This document shows positions 11,042-24,409 of a stretch of DNA of 64,000 bases, piece after piece (position 1 is the first letter of the stretch; each line of letters starts with the position of its first letter). The translations under genes and the position numbers were made by a program. The notes below the pieces were generated by a model. It did no database searches. It had not been told where the DNA came from and worked only from the letters and a program-made list of their open reading frames with translations. The stretch is from NCBI RefSeq assembly GCF_907164915.1, contig NC_061864.1, positions 13,151,889-13,215,888 of the forward strand. Reading direction: 5' to 3'. The DNA comes from Impatiens glandulifera. Taxonomy: Eukaryota > Streptophyta > Magnoliopsida > Ericales > Balsaminaceae.

Positions 11042-14000
11042 TCAGGCATTTCCAGTTACCTCAGCCGTTCGTTGCCTCATCATCTCCATAACCGCAGCCC
11101 TTCTTCTGGAATCTGATTGTTGTTGGGACCTCTTAATATGGGTTTTCAAATCTCTGAACAAATCAAGAAAATAACATTAGTTTCACAGTAAAAAGTATAG
11201 CCTACAGGAGATTTTTAAAACAAGTCATTAGGTGAGTCTGGGATTTAAGAGAGGTGGTAGGGCTAACCTGCAGCGGGGTACGTGACATTCTGAAACCTTA
11301 CAGGCACGGGCATGAAGTTGAAGCAAGTACCACATTCTCTTACAGAGTAGGCAACCACCACCAGCTCGAATTTTGCATTGTATTCCATGTCGGAAAAGTC
11401 CTTTTACTTTACGACAATTTGGATACTGACAATGTGTAGACCGGCATTGAGATGCATGCACCAAAAGCTCAAGCATCTTTTTTAACTGCGATTTCGTGAG
11501 CAAACAAATCATATCAGATTTTGCTTTTAGGAACAACAAACATATGAACAGTAAATTCATGAACACTTTTGGCCTAGTGTTCTAAATGTTATGGTGAAAT
11601 TTCATAAAGACCCTTGTCCTTACTCTTCAATGTATATAAACGGGGAAATGGTAAGAATCCAAACATAAAAAGTGGACTAAAAAGTATTAAAAAAAATTAT
11701 TCCAAATGAAGTTTCATTGGATTCAAACACATTTTTCATACCAAATGCAAAACAAAAATAACTGTTCAGTTTTATTTTGGCAATTTTCCAAATTGACAAA
11801 GTATTAGTTTCCAAATAGGCTCAATATGTTTTCAGTTGAGTAGCGAAAACCATCTTTGTGCAATAGAAGATCAAATTTACCTGCAAGACACGAAGTTGCC
11901 TAGCTTCTTTGCTTTGTGCATCGCGATCAGCCAAAGATGGATAATTCGTTAGCGTATGGGGATGATTTATTTCTCCCTTTTGATAACAGGCATTACAGAC
12001 ATCATATTCAGGGCAAACTTCACAACGCCATCCCTGGCCAGCTTCTATATCCAGAAAACACACATTACATGTCATCACAAAAGCAGGAGCTGTAGGATTG
12101 TGAAGATGGTAAAGGACCATCATGGATGAATGTTTGGCTCGCCGCAAGGTATCATACTGATAGTGATTTCCTTGGCAAAGACTCAAAAAGGCCTGTCTTG
12201 TATCAAAGAATTCACTCTCTAGAATCTCATCTTTATCAGTAGTATCTTCAGGTACACCGGTGATTTCAACCTGTAAGATTCATTAATTGACTTTATAAAT
12301 TTAGAAGCCAATAGACTATAAAATTTCACTAATTTCTTATGCCCGCTACATAACCAACATATTATAGACACCAATAACTTACTGGATGAAGTATGTGTAC
12401 ATCTCTGTGATTAATAGGATGTCTGTCTCTATCTTCACGATTTTGCTCAGCTACATAGCATCTGCAAGAAAATGTTTACATTGTGTCATCTATAAGAATT
12501 CTAAGGAAGATAATGTACATGAAATGTCATAATCTAAAAGTTTACAGAAGCTAATTCTCATATAAAAAATAATAGTGACACAAAATCAACATTGTCATCT
12601 TGTATCTGCAGCAATGTCAGACTAGATAACCAGGTGATTCCACCAGGTTGGGTCAATAAAAGTAGGACACAAAAATAATTGTTGACTCTTATCATTATTC
12701 TGTTCTTTCTTTTTTTGAAAAGTGAGACCCTTTTTCATTTGACTGTGGGGAAGAAACCCAAACAGTTCAATACAAGCCATGACAGCCCATTTATCGAGTG
12801 TTAATCAAAAGGAAAACAACAATACAGATCAAGAACTGAAAAATGAAACACAGAGCTCAAATCTCCAAATCGAGATTCTCAAAAGATCTCAAATTGACCA
12901 TTCGACGGGCTTTGAGCCCTTCATTTTGTTACCCTTAACTAGAAAAATCTTTGAGGACTAGAAATATGTTTATAATCTTAATGTAAGTGAAGAACCTGCA
13001 AGCAAATCTAAGACGTAAGTAGGTGTTAATCACAAGAAGCCTCGATAGGGTTCTAGGTCTGTAGCAACATGGTACATGAAATTGCATCATTCTAAAAGCT
13101 TATATATACAGAAAATGTATACCATTATGCAGAAACAAATGAGTTTTTTACAGAAAGTATATATATCTTATAGTTGACAGTAAGTTCTTACTTGTCACAG
13201 ATCTGAAATTTTTTGCATTGATTGCAAACCCAACTGTTCCCAATTATCATTAGAATGCAGCAATGCGAGCATGAAGGCTGCAAATGAACCATGATAAAGT
13301 CTTCCTTCATTGGAGAAATCGTTTCACCAAGCTGGAGAAAGAAAAATGTGAGAACAAAGTTAAAAACACACATTGATGAGACAATCTTCAAAAAGTAATG
13401 CAACCTAGAAATATCACCAAGTACTGAGTTTAGGAGTGTCCTAAAAAATTCAAATAATTGAATCTTTGATAAATGTCATGAAATAACTAGAAAAAAAAAA
13501 CACTAAAAAAATATAGTGATGAAATAATCAAATCATCAAAAGTGGCAAATGTATATGAAAACATTACTGAGGAAGAAGAGATCCAGTACTGAATAGTAAT
13601 CAGTACAAAGATTTTAAGCAATACTTTCTATACCTAATGAAGCAAGAAGAGGACAAAGAAAATCAACATTACTTTATGCATTAGTATCACATCTTTTGAT
13701 GCATTGCCAGAAAGACTGGACTGTCCAGATGCTTTCAGAGCTCTTTTCGTAATGGGCTTCTTCATTATTCCTTTCTTATTATACGAACTTTTGCCCTCCT
13801 CTTCTTGACGAATCTGGTAGATCATATCCTCTGCCGCACCAGGCCAGTAATCTCCATCAAAGTAAGGTAATCGAGCTGCAGTAACTCTAGCCTTGGACTC
13901 ACCGGTGGTTATGAAGAAATGTTCATATAAATTAGTGAGTTCAGAAACAATATTTTCTTTCATTGCTTTCCTCAACATGGATAAGTACCTAACACCAAGA

Positions 14001-17000
14001 AGAATTCAACAAAGTCAATTATATTAAAAATACAGGAACTTGTCAAAAATATTAACAGCCAGGTCAACGTTACTCTTCTAGAGAAAGCTCACCATTCCCT
14101 CAGTTTATCAGATTTTGGTGTTTTCTGAATTTCAGGATGGCAGTATAAAATATAGTCTTCACCCTTTAGTGGAGGGCATGCCCAGATATAGCAACTAGTG
14201 AAACCACGTTTCTTGCAATATTCTAGATACCCAATCTGTATAAACATTCAGGTATTCTAATTAGGAGTTGAATAACATTAAGAAAACATGATAACAATAA
14301 TATAATTGAAAGCGACTACAGCAAAAGTAGATTACAGCTTTTCTAAAAAAAAGTACATTACAGCTCAACCGGGAAATGGAGCATTAAAAACAAATACTTA
14401 CCAGAATTTCATGGTAAACAAATGTACGAAGAGCCTCTCCTGTCACTGTCCTGACATCAGGCCTGAAATACTTAACAGAATCCAGATACGAGAGGTAAAC
14501 TCGACGGTGATTTGGCTGTTCACACTCAGATCCAAATTCTTGCACGTACATGCCAAAGAGGCATACTTCCACCCCTTCAATTTTCTGAAACAACAATACA
14601 ACCTGCAAAAAGAAAAAATTCAGGTAAAGGAATATATATTTGCAATCTCATATGCTAAACATGATGAATATGGTAGCCAAAAGCTTTTTCCTTGTTAAGG
14701 CAGAAAATACCTTTGATAGATCAGTGGTATTGAAGCTTGCATATAGCTAAGATGAATTAACTTGTGGGAAGGAACACATGAAATGCAGGAGATCGCAATA
14801 CATACTACTCACCTTAGATTTGTATGGGAACTCTGTTGGGTAATTTTCTTCTTGAAAATTTTCAAGAAAGCGTGGCTTGACTTCCAACTTTTTATCAACT
14901 GATGACACCACTCTCACTACTAGTGCTTCAGCACTAGGAACCTGGCAAAAGTAAGAGAACAAAAATTAATAAGTGATTGAAAGCCTCAGCTTGCATAGTA
15001 AGAAAGCAAGTTGAAACCAAACCATGTCCAAAGGAAATTAATGCATTGGACATCTTTGAAAATACAGATGTTCTTATGCACAATTCCATGAATTAGAAAA
15101 TAGTGAAAAAAATGACCAGCAACAAAAAACAAATTTATGTTCAAAATATAACAGCATAACCAAATCTATTTTGTGTGATATTACAATGTCCAACAATCAC
15201 CTCATCGTAACTTTTTCCTTGGACCTTTGCCCTCTCCTGCCTTTCTTGCTTCAGCCGTCTAAATAACCTCTGTTCTATATGGTCACTAAGGATTGTCTTT
15301 GGCAAATCTTTTGCCCCTAGAACAGAAGACTCGGGTAATGGCATGCGTTCTCCCCTTTCAACTTCAATCATGTAGCAATTAGGGCAAGTGTATTCAGCTT
15401 GTCCGCCATCATTTCTACGGCCATTGAACAGAGTACAGATTTGATGCTGCCATGCTTCACAGTTATCACATTGAACCCACTATACAGAACACCAACATTA
15501 AAATAAAGTTTAGTAATATAACATACAAGGTAGAACTGGAACAGCAAAGGGTTACAGCATCTACCCATTCTTCCGTATCTTCATCATTCTTCTTTTTCTC
15601 CAATTTTGACTTAGAAACAGAATGTCCATCAGCCATTATGGTTTCCCCACGAGATTCATTATAGCAAGCAGTGCAGAAATAGTGGCGTGTATCACTAGCT
15701 CCCACAGTGTAGTACATAGCATTTCTCTTAATACGAGCACCACAAGGCGTGCAATACATAGGTGGTGGCTCAAAGGTGAGCTTCTCAACTGCACACAACT
15801 GACAAGAATTCTCGCTCATAGAATGTCCCATTGCTTGATTCTTTTCCACCTTCGATTTGCTCTATTGGTATTAATGGAAAAGACCAGAAGAAGATTAGCC
15901 AAGGAATAGGTATTCAAGTTGAAGATAAGAGCACTAAAACAATAAGGCAAACAACATATGAAAAACTGATGGGTAAGAGTAAAGAACAACTTAATATCTT
16001 AACTTTAGAGACTGCATATGGAAAATAAAAACACAAGGGCAATTTAACCAGTATACTCCACCAGTTAGAACGTCTGATCTAGTTAATGAAACAGATAAGA
16101 GGGGGGGAAAGGCTACTGATCTTATGAAAATGCAGAAAAAAAATCAATGGACTCACCTGGCCAACCCACTGCCTAAGTCCTCTTATGTGCTCCCTTACTT
16201 GTTCTGGTGTAAAGAGTTCAGTCAAAGATACCGCCTTTATCTTTGGCTTCCCAGATTTGGTGGCAATGGCTTCTTCAGTAGGCAATGATCCGATCTCTTT
16301 TTTCTGCTGGCCCACATCTTTCTCACATAGAATGTTTTCTTGTTCAGCAGGCTGAACAAGATTATTTATCATAACAGGATCACCAGCAGGCTTCTGGCAG
16401 TAGATATCATCCATGGTATCCTTCTTTGTGTCGTAAAGTGCTGTACTAACCTGCCCAGCATTTGCAGGAATTTCCATCTTCAATCCAGACCCCTCAGGTT
16501 TCATTGGCATGCAAGTATTACTAGTTGGTTGATCTAGACCATGTTTTGGATTAGAATCTCCACGTAAAGGTCCTGATGCAACAAAACTTTCACCATCTGG
16601 AATAAATGACTGAGAGACCTGCTCACTCTTCATGCGTTTTGTAGAAGGTTGGCTATCTTCAGAAGCATCATCAAATGGTGGAGCTGGCTTCAAAAATGAA
16701 CTATTTGCAGCATTTCCACCACTAGAGGGTTTGCTAAGCCCACCAACTGAACGTTGCACTTCAGAATTCACATCTGGATGTGCCAGAGGTTTTAGGTGCA
16801 TTCCCAAAAATCTCTTTACCGGAATACAAACAGGACAATCCGGGTCCTTACACTGCTTATAATGATCGATCAACTTCTTGGAACCAAGGCAGCGTGGAAA
16901 AACACATTGGGAGTTGTTGCACGTGGCGATGTGCCTACAGAGTTTCTGAGCCACTATGCAGTAACCTTCAGGGCATTTCCCTTCTGGAGACTTGCATCCA

Positions 17001-19895
17001 CGAGCATGCCTCAGAAACAATAGCCATCTCTGTTGGTTCCTGAAATCCTGATCACGGTTTATATTTCCAGGTTGAAATGTGGCACCAAGTGAGTCAGGGG
17101 GATCTACGGTTCTAGTAGAAAGGGTTTGGTTTCCTTCTGAAGCTATATAATTGAGATGAGCTTCTCCTTGAATTATCCTTCTACGGAAATCTTCTTGGAC
17201 ATTTTGCTCATGTGACGAATTCCCAGGTATTTGAGAACTCTCTTCAGACCTAGACTGGCGTTGGCCAGTTAGCAAAACATCAGACCGTATTCCATTTGAA
17301 AGGGTGGTAAAACCATTCTGAGACTCAGCAACCATTTGTTGTGGCTGCAGGACCTGTTGCATCTGTTGACCCATGGATGAGACTGATGGGATGGAAAGGA
17401 ACTGAGAGTGAGAGCCTCCAGCATAATCTTCAGGAAAACTTTGCTGGTGTTGGCTCTGTAAATCAGAATGCTGCAACTGGTTTGAGACTCGTGTTTGCAA
17501 AATTTCATCACCAAACCCCAACCCTGAATGATCAGCATTTAGTTGGCTTCCTACATTAGATGTTATGTGAGATTGGCCAAAACTATCATTTCTCAATAAA
17601 ATATGGCGCTGCTGATTTTGTTGCCTCTGTTGTTGGTGCGGGATGAATTGTTGATGTTGAAACTGATTAGGCTGCTGCTGCTGAAATTGTTGGCGTTGCT
17701 GTGATTGTAAGATGTTATCTTGCATCATTTGCTGGCTTTGGAAATTCATCTTATTGGATTGATCAATTGAATTAGATTTTGCAGACTGTTGAAGAGTCTG
17801 CAAATTGGACTGACTTCCCAACAGAGAGGAAGTGGTTCTGGAAACTGTTGGCAAAGTGGCTGGATTCAAATTGTGATTATTCATCATCGAGGTATCATTG
17901 GGCATGGAACCATAAAGGTTAGTTGACCCAGAAGCATCGGCAATGTCAATCCCATTCCCATCACCTGCCAACAAATCGGGAGAAATGAAAAATGCAGAAT
18001 TTTGGATAAAAGCTAATAATTACTACTAGAAGCAACATAAAACATACCTATAGTACCTAGCATCATGGACCTTTGAGACTGATCATAGTGTTGTTGTTGC
18101 ATTTGCTTTGACAAAGAACCATAAGGTGTGGCATTTGAGTAGCCTTCAGAAGTTCCAGGAGCATTTACTGGTTGCATATTATTTCCTACTGTACCAAAGC
18201 CACCCCCTAAAGCCCCATTAGGGAACCCATAAGATTTTTGCGGCACAACAGACCTCATACCAGAACCAAAATGGGTGCCAAGATTCTGCAGTATACGGCT
18301 GTTCTGACCACCAACATGTTTTTGTTGTGCTGATTCAGCATTTGAAAATCCACTAGCACCATTGTTAGAATCCAACTTCACGGATGACTGGGTATTAAAT
18401 CCTGGTGTAGGGATCATCTGACTTGACATTCTTTGCAAACCAGTTGATGGTTGTAACATGTTCGAACTGGGATTCATAGAGAACTTTGAAGAAGACTGTT
18501 GATACATATTAGACAAAGACCCTGCAAAAATTGGTACAAACAAATATTACAAAACATTTAATCTGATCAGCACATAATTCAAGATTCCGTGAAATGAACA
18601 GAACTAATTGTTATTTATGGTTATTAAAGGTCCATTACCAGATGACAATGCATTTCCATTGCTGACAGATGCACCAATGCCATTGCCTCCATTGGCAGCC
18701 ATGGAAGAGTTCATGGATGATGCTGCCATCATGTTTGGATTGCTGCTTTGAGGCATAACAGGAGTTGGAATCATTGTTCCAACAGAAGAAGGAGAAGAAG
18801 AAGAAGAATTGACCACTTGTGAATATTGTTGGTTATGATTATTCATAGGAGAACGTTTTATCAGGCCATGCAAGCGAGTCTCTAATGTATCCAAGTTCAT
18901 ATATTCCTCCTAGTATATTCAAAAGAACACCACCATCATCAAAAGTGTATACAACTAGCAGTGAGGAAAAGAACAAGAATAAAAAAGTGCCACTTTTTAA
19001 CAAAGGCAATAAATAAATAAAAAATAATAATTAGTGATAACAACCTTGGTAGTGGCAGTTCTGAATAGACCCTCCTCCAAGCGTTTTACAATATCTTGTA
19101 TCTTCTTGGATTGTATCTCCTGATTTGATTGTTGTCGCTGCATTACCATTTGATAGCTGGAAAAACAACAGATTAAGTCATCAGAATTTTCCCGCAACAG
19201 GAAGATCGGCTTAACATGTCATAATGAAAATTTTGCATAACATGTAACATACTGAAATACTAAAAAAACTCCCATAGTGATGAAGGAATACTGTAACTAT
19301 TGCAGCAATCTGTAGCATGTAATCTTTAGGCAGATTTGTTACTAGTCAATGGAAAACCCTAGGATGCAAAAATTCACCCAAAAGTGAAGGACAGCTTTTC
19401 AGAACACATTCCATAAAATTGAACACCTCTCCAGGAAAAGGGTGTGAGGGGAGTTAAGAGTGGCAGATATGAAGAATTGGAAACAAGTGATCATTTATTG
19501 TGTTAATAACATCATACAGAATAACAATCTGTTCGAAATAGATTCAACCTTTCATTCTAGCCTCATTACCCTAACTCTACCCGAGGCAACAAGAATAAAG
19601 AAATAAAGAAAGAAAGAAGAAATCAAGCGCCTAAATGAATGAAAAGAGGTCAAATGAAGAGCTTTAGTTAACAGGAATGGTGTAAGAATATAACATCTTA
19701 CATCTTATCGAGCATATATTTGCGCATTTTAAAAGTCTCTTGATCCTCTGCCGGTGTACTACGATGCCCACCCAAGTTCTGCATCTGATTAGGAAGAGAC
19801 CCACCATTGTGTTGAGATAGCCCAGACAACTGAGTACCGCCTTGATTGGATACCTGCCCGGAGATTTGTCCTGACATTTGTGCATGCAAATCCAT
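11042..19895 (-). CDS. HAC1: CBP/p300-type histone acetyltransferase (HAC1-like)
   Basis: Sixteen exons in transcript order: 19895-19702, 19156-19045, 18909-18639, 18521-18048, 17964-16157, 15861-15565, 15479-15201, 14941-14813, 14602-14402, 14235-14093, 13988-13673, 13331-13192, 12461-12383, 12270-11881, 11485-11268, 11153-11042. They sum to 5163 nt (1720 aa), close to Arabidopsis HAC1 (about 1700). Domains seen: Gln/Asn/Ser-rich N-terminus; TAZ1 near 658-740; Cys-rich block CQLC..CTPC..FCTACY near 968-1020; PHD finger [15 protein letters not shown] near 1053-1090; catalytic KAT11 region near 1150-1450 with [22 protein letters not shown] finger near 1428-1480; second ZZ finger CNVC..GWRCEVC..CNACY; TAZ2 near 1611-1700; tail [13 protein letters not shown]. 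Family role: nuclear acetylation of histones H3/H4 as a transcriptional co-activator. All domains look intact. The PHD-side donor could be 15565 or 15555; I chose 15565 because it gives EEW-WVQC. The exact paralogue (HAC1/5/12) is not resolved. Confidence 0.95.
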
Positions 19896-20253
19896 ATGTA
19901 AATTGTAGACCCTTAAGTACGAAGGTTTACAACAACAACTCTAACTGTCTCATGCTGCCAATGTAAAACTCCAAAGTAACTTCACCAAAGACGCAACTTA
20001 TACGAAGCAGGTTTGATCGAAAGGATAAAAATCATATCAAGAAACAATCTTTTGGGAAATGATCATCGATATCATAGTTTACAGAACGAATGATCAAGCC
20101 CTAGATACGCTGAAGCTGCTTCAGTAGATGCTCAATTTTACAATTCCAGCCAATACAGATCATATATCAGGAAATTGTATGCTTATCTCAAGATCAAACA
20201 AAAAACCCTAATTTTTCGAGCACAGAATGTTGAAAGCTTTCCCGGCTACGCGC

Positions 20254-20279
20254 AGAGAGAGAGAGAGAGAGAGAGAGAA
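20254..20279. repeat. GA microsatellite in HAC leader/promoter
   Basis: A run of about thirteen GA units (CT on the HAC strand) lies 360 bp upstream of the HAC start codon. CT-rich tracts are common in plant 5' UTRs and core promoters. HAC transcription probably starts near here. Confidence 0.75.
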
Positions 20280-20299
20280 GAGAGGGAAGACTTATCAGT

Positions 20300-21333
20300 T
20301 TTTTTTTTCTTCTTTGGGTAATTCAACCTTACGATAAATTATGTAATATAATGGCCCAAATATTCAATCAATCAAATACACCCTAATGTTTATCCATTAA
20401 GCCCATTATATTATTATTATTAGTACTCAAATAACCTAATTTACAAAATAAATTTGTACAACAAAGTGTCATGTCACCTCCTCAATTTAACAATAGGAAT
20501 CCTAACATGTTTTCACTATTTAATTGCTAAAATTTATTATAGTCATTTTTTTGAATCACTAGTAATTGTATTTTGAAATTCAATCATTTTAAATTAAAAT
20601 GCAATGAGTAGACATTGAATATACTTCAAACTAAATTGGTTTAAGCAGTTATTGACACAAATAATGTAAAGACTAAGTCAAATTTAAAATAATAGTTTGA
20701 TTTTCTTTAGTAAATCTTAAGGAGATCCTAATGTAAAAGAGGGTATAAATATAAATATGAAAGAGAGGGAGATATTCATTATGATCTTATTTATGAATGA
20801 TGTTTTTAAACTTGTATGAGTCATGTTTAGAGTCTTGAAGGATCATGGGTAGGAAAATTGCATATATATATAATAGAATTGGAGAGATTGTAATGAAATC
20901 ACATAAAACTAAACCCTAGGTAACACTAGTGAGATTTAGTTATTTTCTTAAGCACATTTTGATTCAATTGTGGTTGTCTTAATTGTTTGCCTAAAGTAAT
21001 TATAACCTACATTTTCATAATTGTTGTGAACTCGGAGACTAAATTATTGTGAATAGTATTAGAGATAATTATGCTTTAGAAGAATATGTTGGAATTTGAT
21101 TATGAGGATGATTCTATTATATGAATGGAAATGGTAATATAAGAATAAAATTGAATAGGTGAGTTTCAAGAATAAAATTATAATAGTGGAATTGTCTCAC
21201 ATTGAAAAAATAACAAAATGTGGTATGTTATATGATATATCAATAAATCATATATAATATGATTTTTGTTATTAGTTTCTCATTAATCCATTCTAGCCTT
21301 AATTTATTTGTAAAGTGTATCTAATTGGAAAAA

Positions 21334-21372
<39 letters not shown>

Positions 21373-22860
21373 TGAGTCAATTGAATGTGTAAAAAACTTT
21401 TAATCAAATGCAATTATAATAAATGTATACTTTAAACTTTTCAAATATAATTGATTCCATTAAATAATTTTATTCATATAGTTAAAAGAATGATTGACTA
21501 ATTTATTTTGATATAAATTTTGCATTTCTCACATATTGTTTAAGACACTAAAAATTGAACAACTATAACGAATCATTACTAGATTCGATATACTCTGTAT
21601 GAGACAGTCATATAGAATAAACTACAATACAAAACAAGAGGGAGATATTGACCCAAATCAACTTGCTTACTTTGATAAAAAAAAAATGTATATTATAGTT
21701 TATTTAATTTCTTTATAACATTATATTTATATATAGCTTATAGTTTGAAGATAATATCATAGGGTAGTTCTTGAATCTCACAAAACAATTCAACTATGAG
21801 GTGAATCACTTGTCAAGTTGTAACTAGAAGGCAAGACTAAGTCATTTAATAAAACGAGATCAGGATGTCACATGTTTAAGTTGAGTAGATTGTGCTATCA
21901 ATTACAGACTTAAGTCATTGACCTCCCATTCTATTCAAATGATTATCAATGAAAATCAAACCTAAGTCTTAGATATGACTTGTTTATCTCAATTATCTTG
22001 ATGAGATAAACTTTGAGCCATTAGTAAGAGAATAATGGAATATAGTTATCTTCATTAGTACTAGTTGACTATATCTGTGATGGTATAACTCATTTCTAAG
22101 GTATTTATAACACATGACTTCACAACAAGGGTACAAACATGTCAATTTTGGCTAAGCAAGTTTGAAGATTTATGAAAAAGAATACATTTGGGCAAAACTT
22201 TTAAAAACAATATAATGAATATATATATTTCAAATGTACCTTTTTTTAGCAATGGGAGAAACATGCCAAGTTCATTTTGGATATGATGAGCATCATGTGG
22301 GTAAATCTGTTAAAGAATGACAATTCAACAAATATAAAATATGGTAAGAACACTAAAATGAAATTGGTGGACAAACTTTTGTAGTTTCAAAATAATATGT
22401 ATACCTTTGGATGGTTGTAATGATGATCATCATAGAGCTTGACAACATGTTAATTTGGGGATTTACTTTGTCCAATCTGCGTATGAGAAAGAATTTAATC
22501 AACAATCTTACACAAATCAATAATAAAATAAAGAAAGTGAAAAGTGGAGATCTTTTTATTTTGATGAATATTTATTTGAAGATTCATATAATATATTGTT
22601 AACACATTTTCAAACAAATCTAAAAAAAATACTCTATCCACTTTTTGAAAATAAATCAAACAATACACAACAAATTAAATATGGGTGTACAATTTTCTAA
22701 TAATCATAACTTTTTAATGTGTAAGGAATGGTTATGGACACAATTTTATCAAGACAAATGCTATAACTTCATAATAGTTTCTACAAAATTGAGTAGAACC
22801 AAAGATTATACCGGAATCGATGTTATATATATCGCAGAAACTATCCCCTCTTCTAGCCTA
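20300..22860. other. AT-rich spacer without a recognised gene
   Basis: No coding region is supported. It contains a poly-A/TA tract at 21328-21366. A stretch from about 21086 starts TGTTGGAATT and includes a GTCTCACATTG motif, faintly like a copia LTR, but no second copy is seen. The short frames at 22411-22866 are unrecognised. Confidence 0.5.
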
Positions 22861-22990
22861 GACTAGGCAACAAGAAGAAGAGGTGGATATCCCCAACCTC
22901 CTTGACAGATCCTAGATTCGAACCCGTTAGGCAACAAGTTCTGCGTCTGGTTAAATAATTGAGTGTCTTTGCAGGTTATATGTTTAACCC
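22861..22990 (-). mobile_element. SINE-like tRNA-derived fragment
   Basis: On the minus strand GGGTTCGAATCTAGGATC is a near-perfect Pol III B box context, next to CCTAACG. No A box at a proper distance is certain. The same type of motif (GAATCGAACTC) recurs at 48190-48235 in the Raf gene intron. Confidence 0.4.
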
Positions 22991-23376
22991 CTGTGACTTC
23001 TGCATAAACAATGCAAAAATGATAAAAAAAAAGTATTATGTGAGAAACTTTGGACATGAACAATATAGATCTTGTCAGACAATAAAGTTTTACTTCAAAA
23101 ACTAAATCTAAGCTACTAAAAGATAATATCTAAACATGAACAATATAGATCTTATCATATATACAATCAATTAAGTTGCATTCAAAAACTAGATCTAGAA
23201 AAACAATGTAAACTTACTAGAAGATAACTATCCTACATAATATCTTACAAATATTCAATATAAATATTCAATATACATAGAAGGCATACTCTCACCAACC
23301 AAGTTGCAATAGAAAGAAAGAAATCTCACTTAACTATATATTGTTATTACGAAGAACTTTGCTAGATCAATTCGTA

Positions 23377-23572
23377 GATTTACATGCAAAGTGAATCAAT
23401 CAAAAATAAACAATTGGAATCTTCATCGCGACAAACTAAATACAAATTGGAATGGAAAATCAAGATCTTGAAGCGATTTACATGCAAAGTGAATCAATCA
23501 ATAATAAACCATTGAAATCTCACCGCAACAAACCAAATACAAAATGGAATAGGAAATCAAGATCTTGAAGCG
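23377..23572. repeat. 98-bp tandem duplication
   Basis: Two head-to-tail copies of a unit starting GATTTACATGCAAAGTGAAT (at 23377 and 23475) and ending ATCAAGATCTTGAAGC, with several substitutions between them. Confidence 0.88.
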
Positions 23573-23720
23573 ATTAACTTACCGAAAGAAGAAACTCAAA
23601 AGGGATCTACGAGGAATCGAGAAAATAAAATAGGCGGAGAAAAATCGACATACCTCTGGCAAGAACGCCTCCCTAAAAAATTGAGAAAGTTGTAAAATTT
23701 TGGTATTTATATGACACGCT
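23560..23720 (-). ncRNA. Possible 5' part of an unannotated minus-strand transcript
   Basis: On the minus strand two strong donor-like sites follow each other: CCAGAG|GTATGT near 23654 and TTTCG|GTAAGT near 23580. The sequence here is less AT-rich than its surroundings. The plus-strand gene at 24410 lies about 700 bp away, so a shared divergent promoter is conceivable. No coding frame is supported, so this is a weak noncoding candidate. Confidence 0.25.
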
Positions 23721-24309
23721 AACCCTAGGTTTTGTTCGATTTCGAGATACTTGTTAAACCGGTTACCAAACCGGAAACAATCGGTTACCTTCCATTTTTT
23801 TTATTAAATTAGTAAACCTTGAACAATAGAAAAAATTATCATTCTTGATGTTACCTAATATTTCCTCACCCCTTTCATTTTTATTTAACATTGTTTGCAT
23901 TAATGTAATAAACTTGCTTATTCATAGAAAGATACAATAACTATTATAATGATTATGTTTAGGTATGGTTAAAGATTGTATCATCATAGTAGTTTTCTGT
24001 TTAACAATGTAAAATCTATTTAAAGTTAATATTGTGCTACCTTTTAAATTTAAAAAGAAAAAATGTTCTTTTAATTATAATTTTGGGCTCCATTTTTTTT
24101 TTTTTCACTTAGGAAACATTGGGTTATTTGATTTTCTTGTATTTTTTTTATAATTCGAAACTAGATAAAAAGACAAAAATACCCCCAATTTTCTGTCTAA
24201 TTAATTACAGGGTTCGTATAGGTTGAAGTTGAAAAAAAGGGCTCAGCTTTCTTCTTCTTCCTTCCGCTCTGCATCATTCGCCGTCAGCTCCGTTCTTCAC
24301 TGGTTTCAG

Positions 24310-24399
24310 GTTTAAAGGACTTTCCTTTCTCTTATTTACTAGATACCCACTATCAATATTAACTGTTGAAGGGTTAATTACTACTTCTACGACTTACAG
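24310..24399 (+). other. Likely 5' UTR intron of the mS35-like gene
   Basis: A pyrimidine-rich leader (CTTTCTTCTTCTTCCTTCC) ends in GGTTTCAG|GTTTAA at 24309/24310. GACTTACAG at 24391-24399 then precedes the short stretch leading to the ATG at 24410. The pattern fits a 90-nt leader intron. Confidence 0.55.
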
Positions 24400-24409
24400 G
24401 ATCCTGAAA

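Noticed and set aside
21086..21260. LTR-like start TGTTGGAATT with a GTCTCACATTG motif
   Set aside because: No second copy, no target duplication and no internal domain in the window, so too weak to call a solo LTR.
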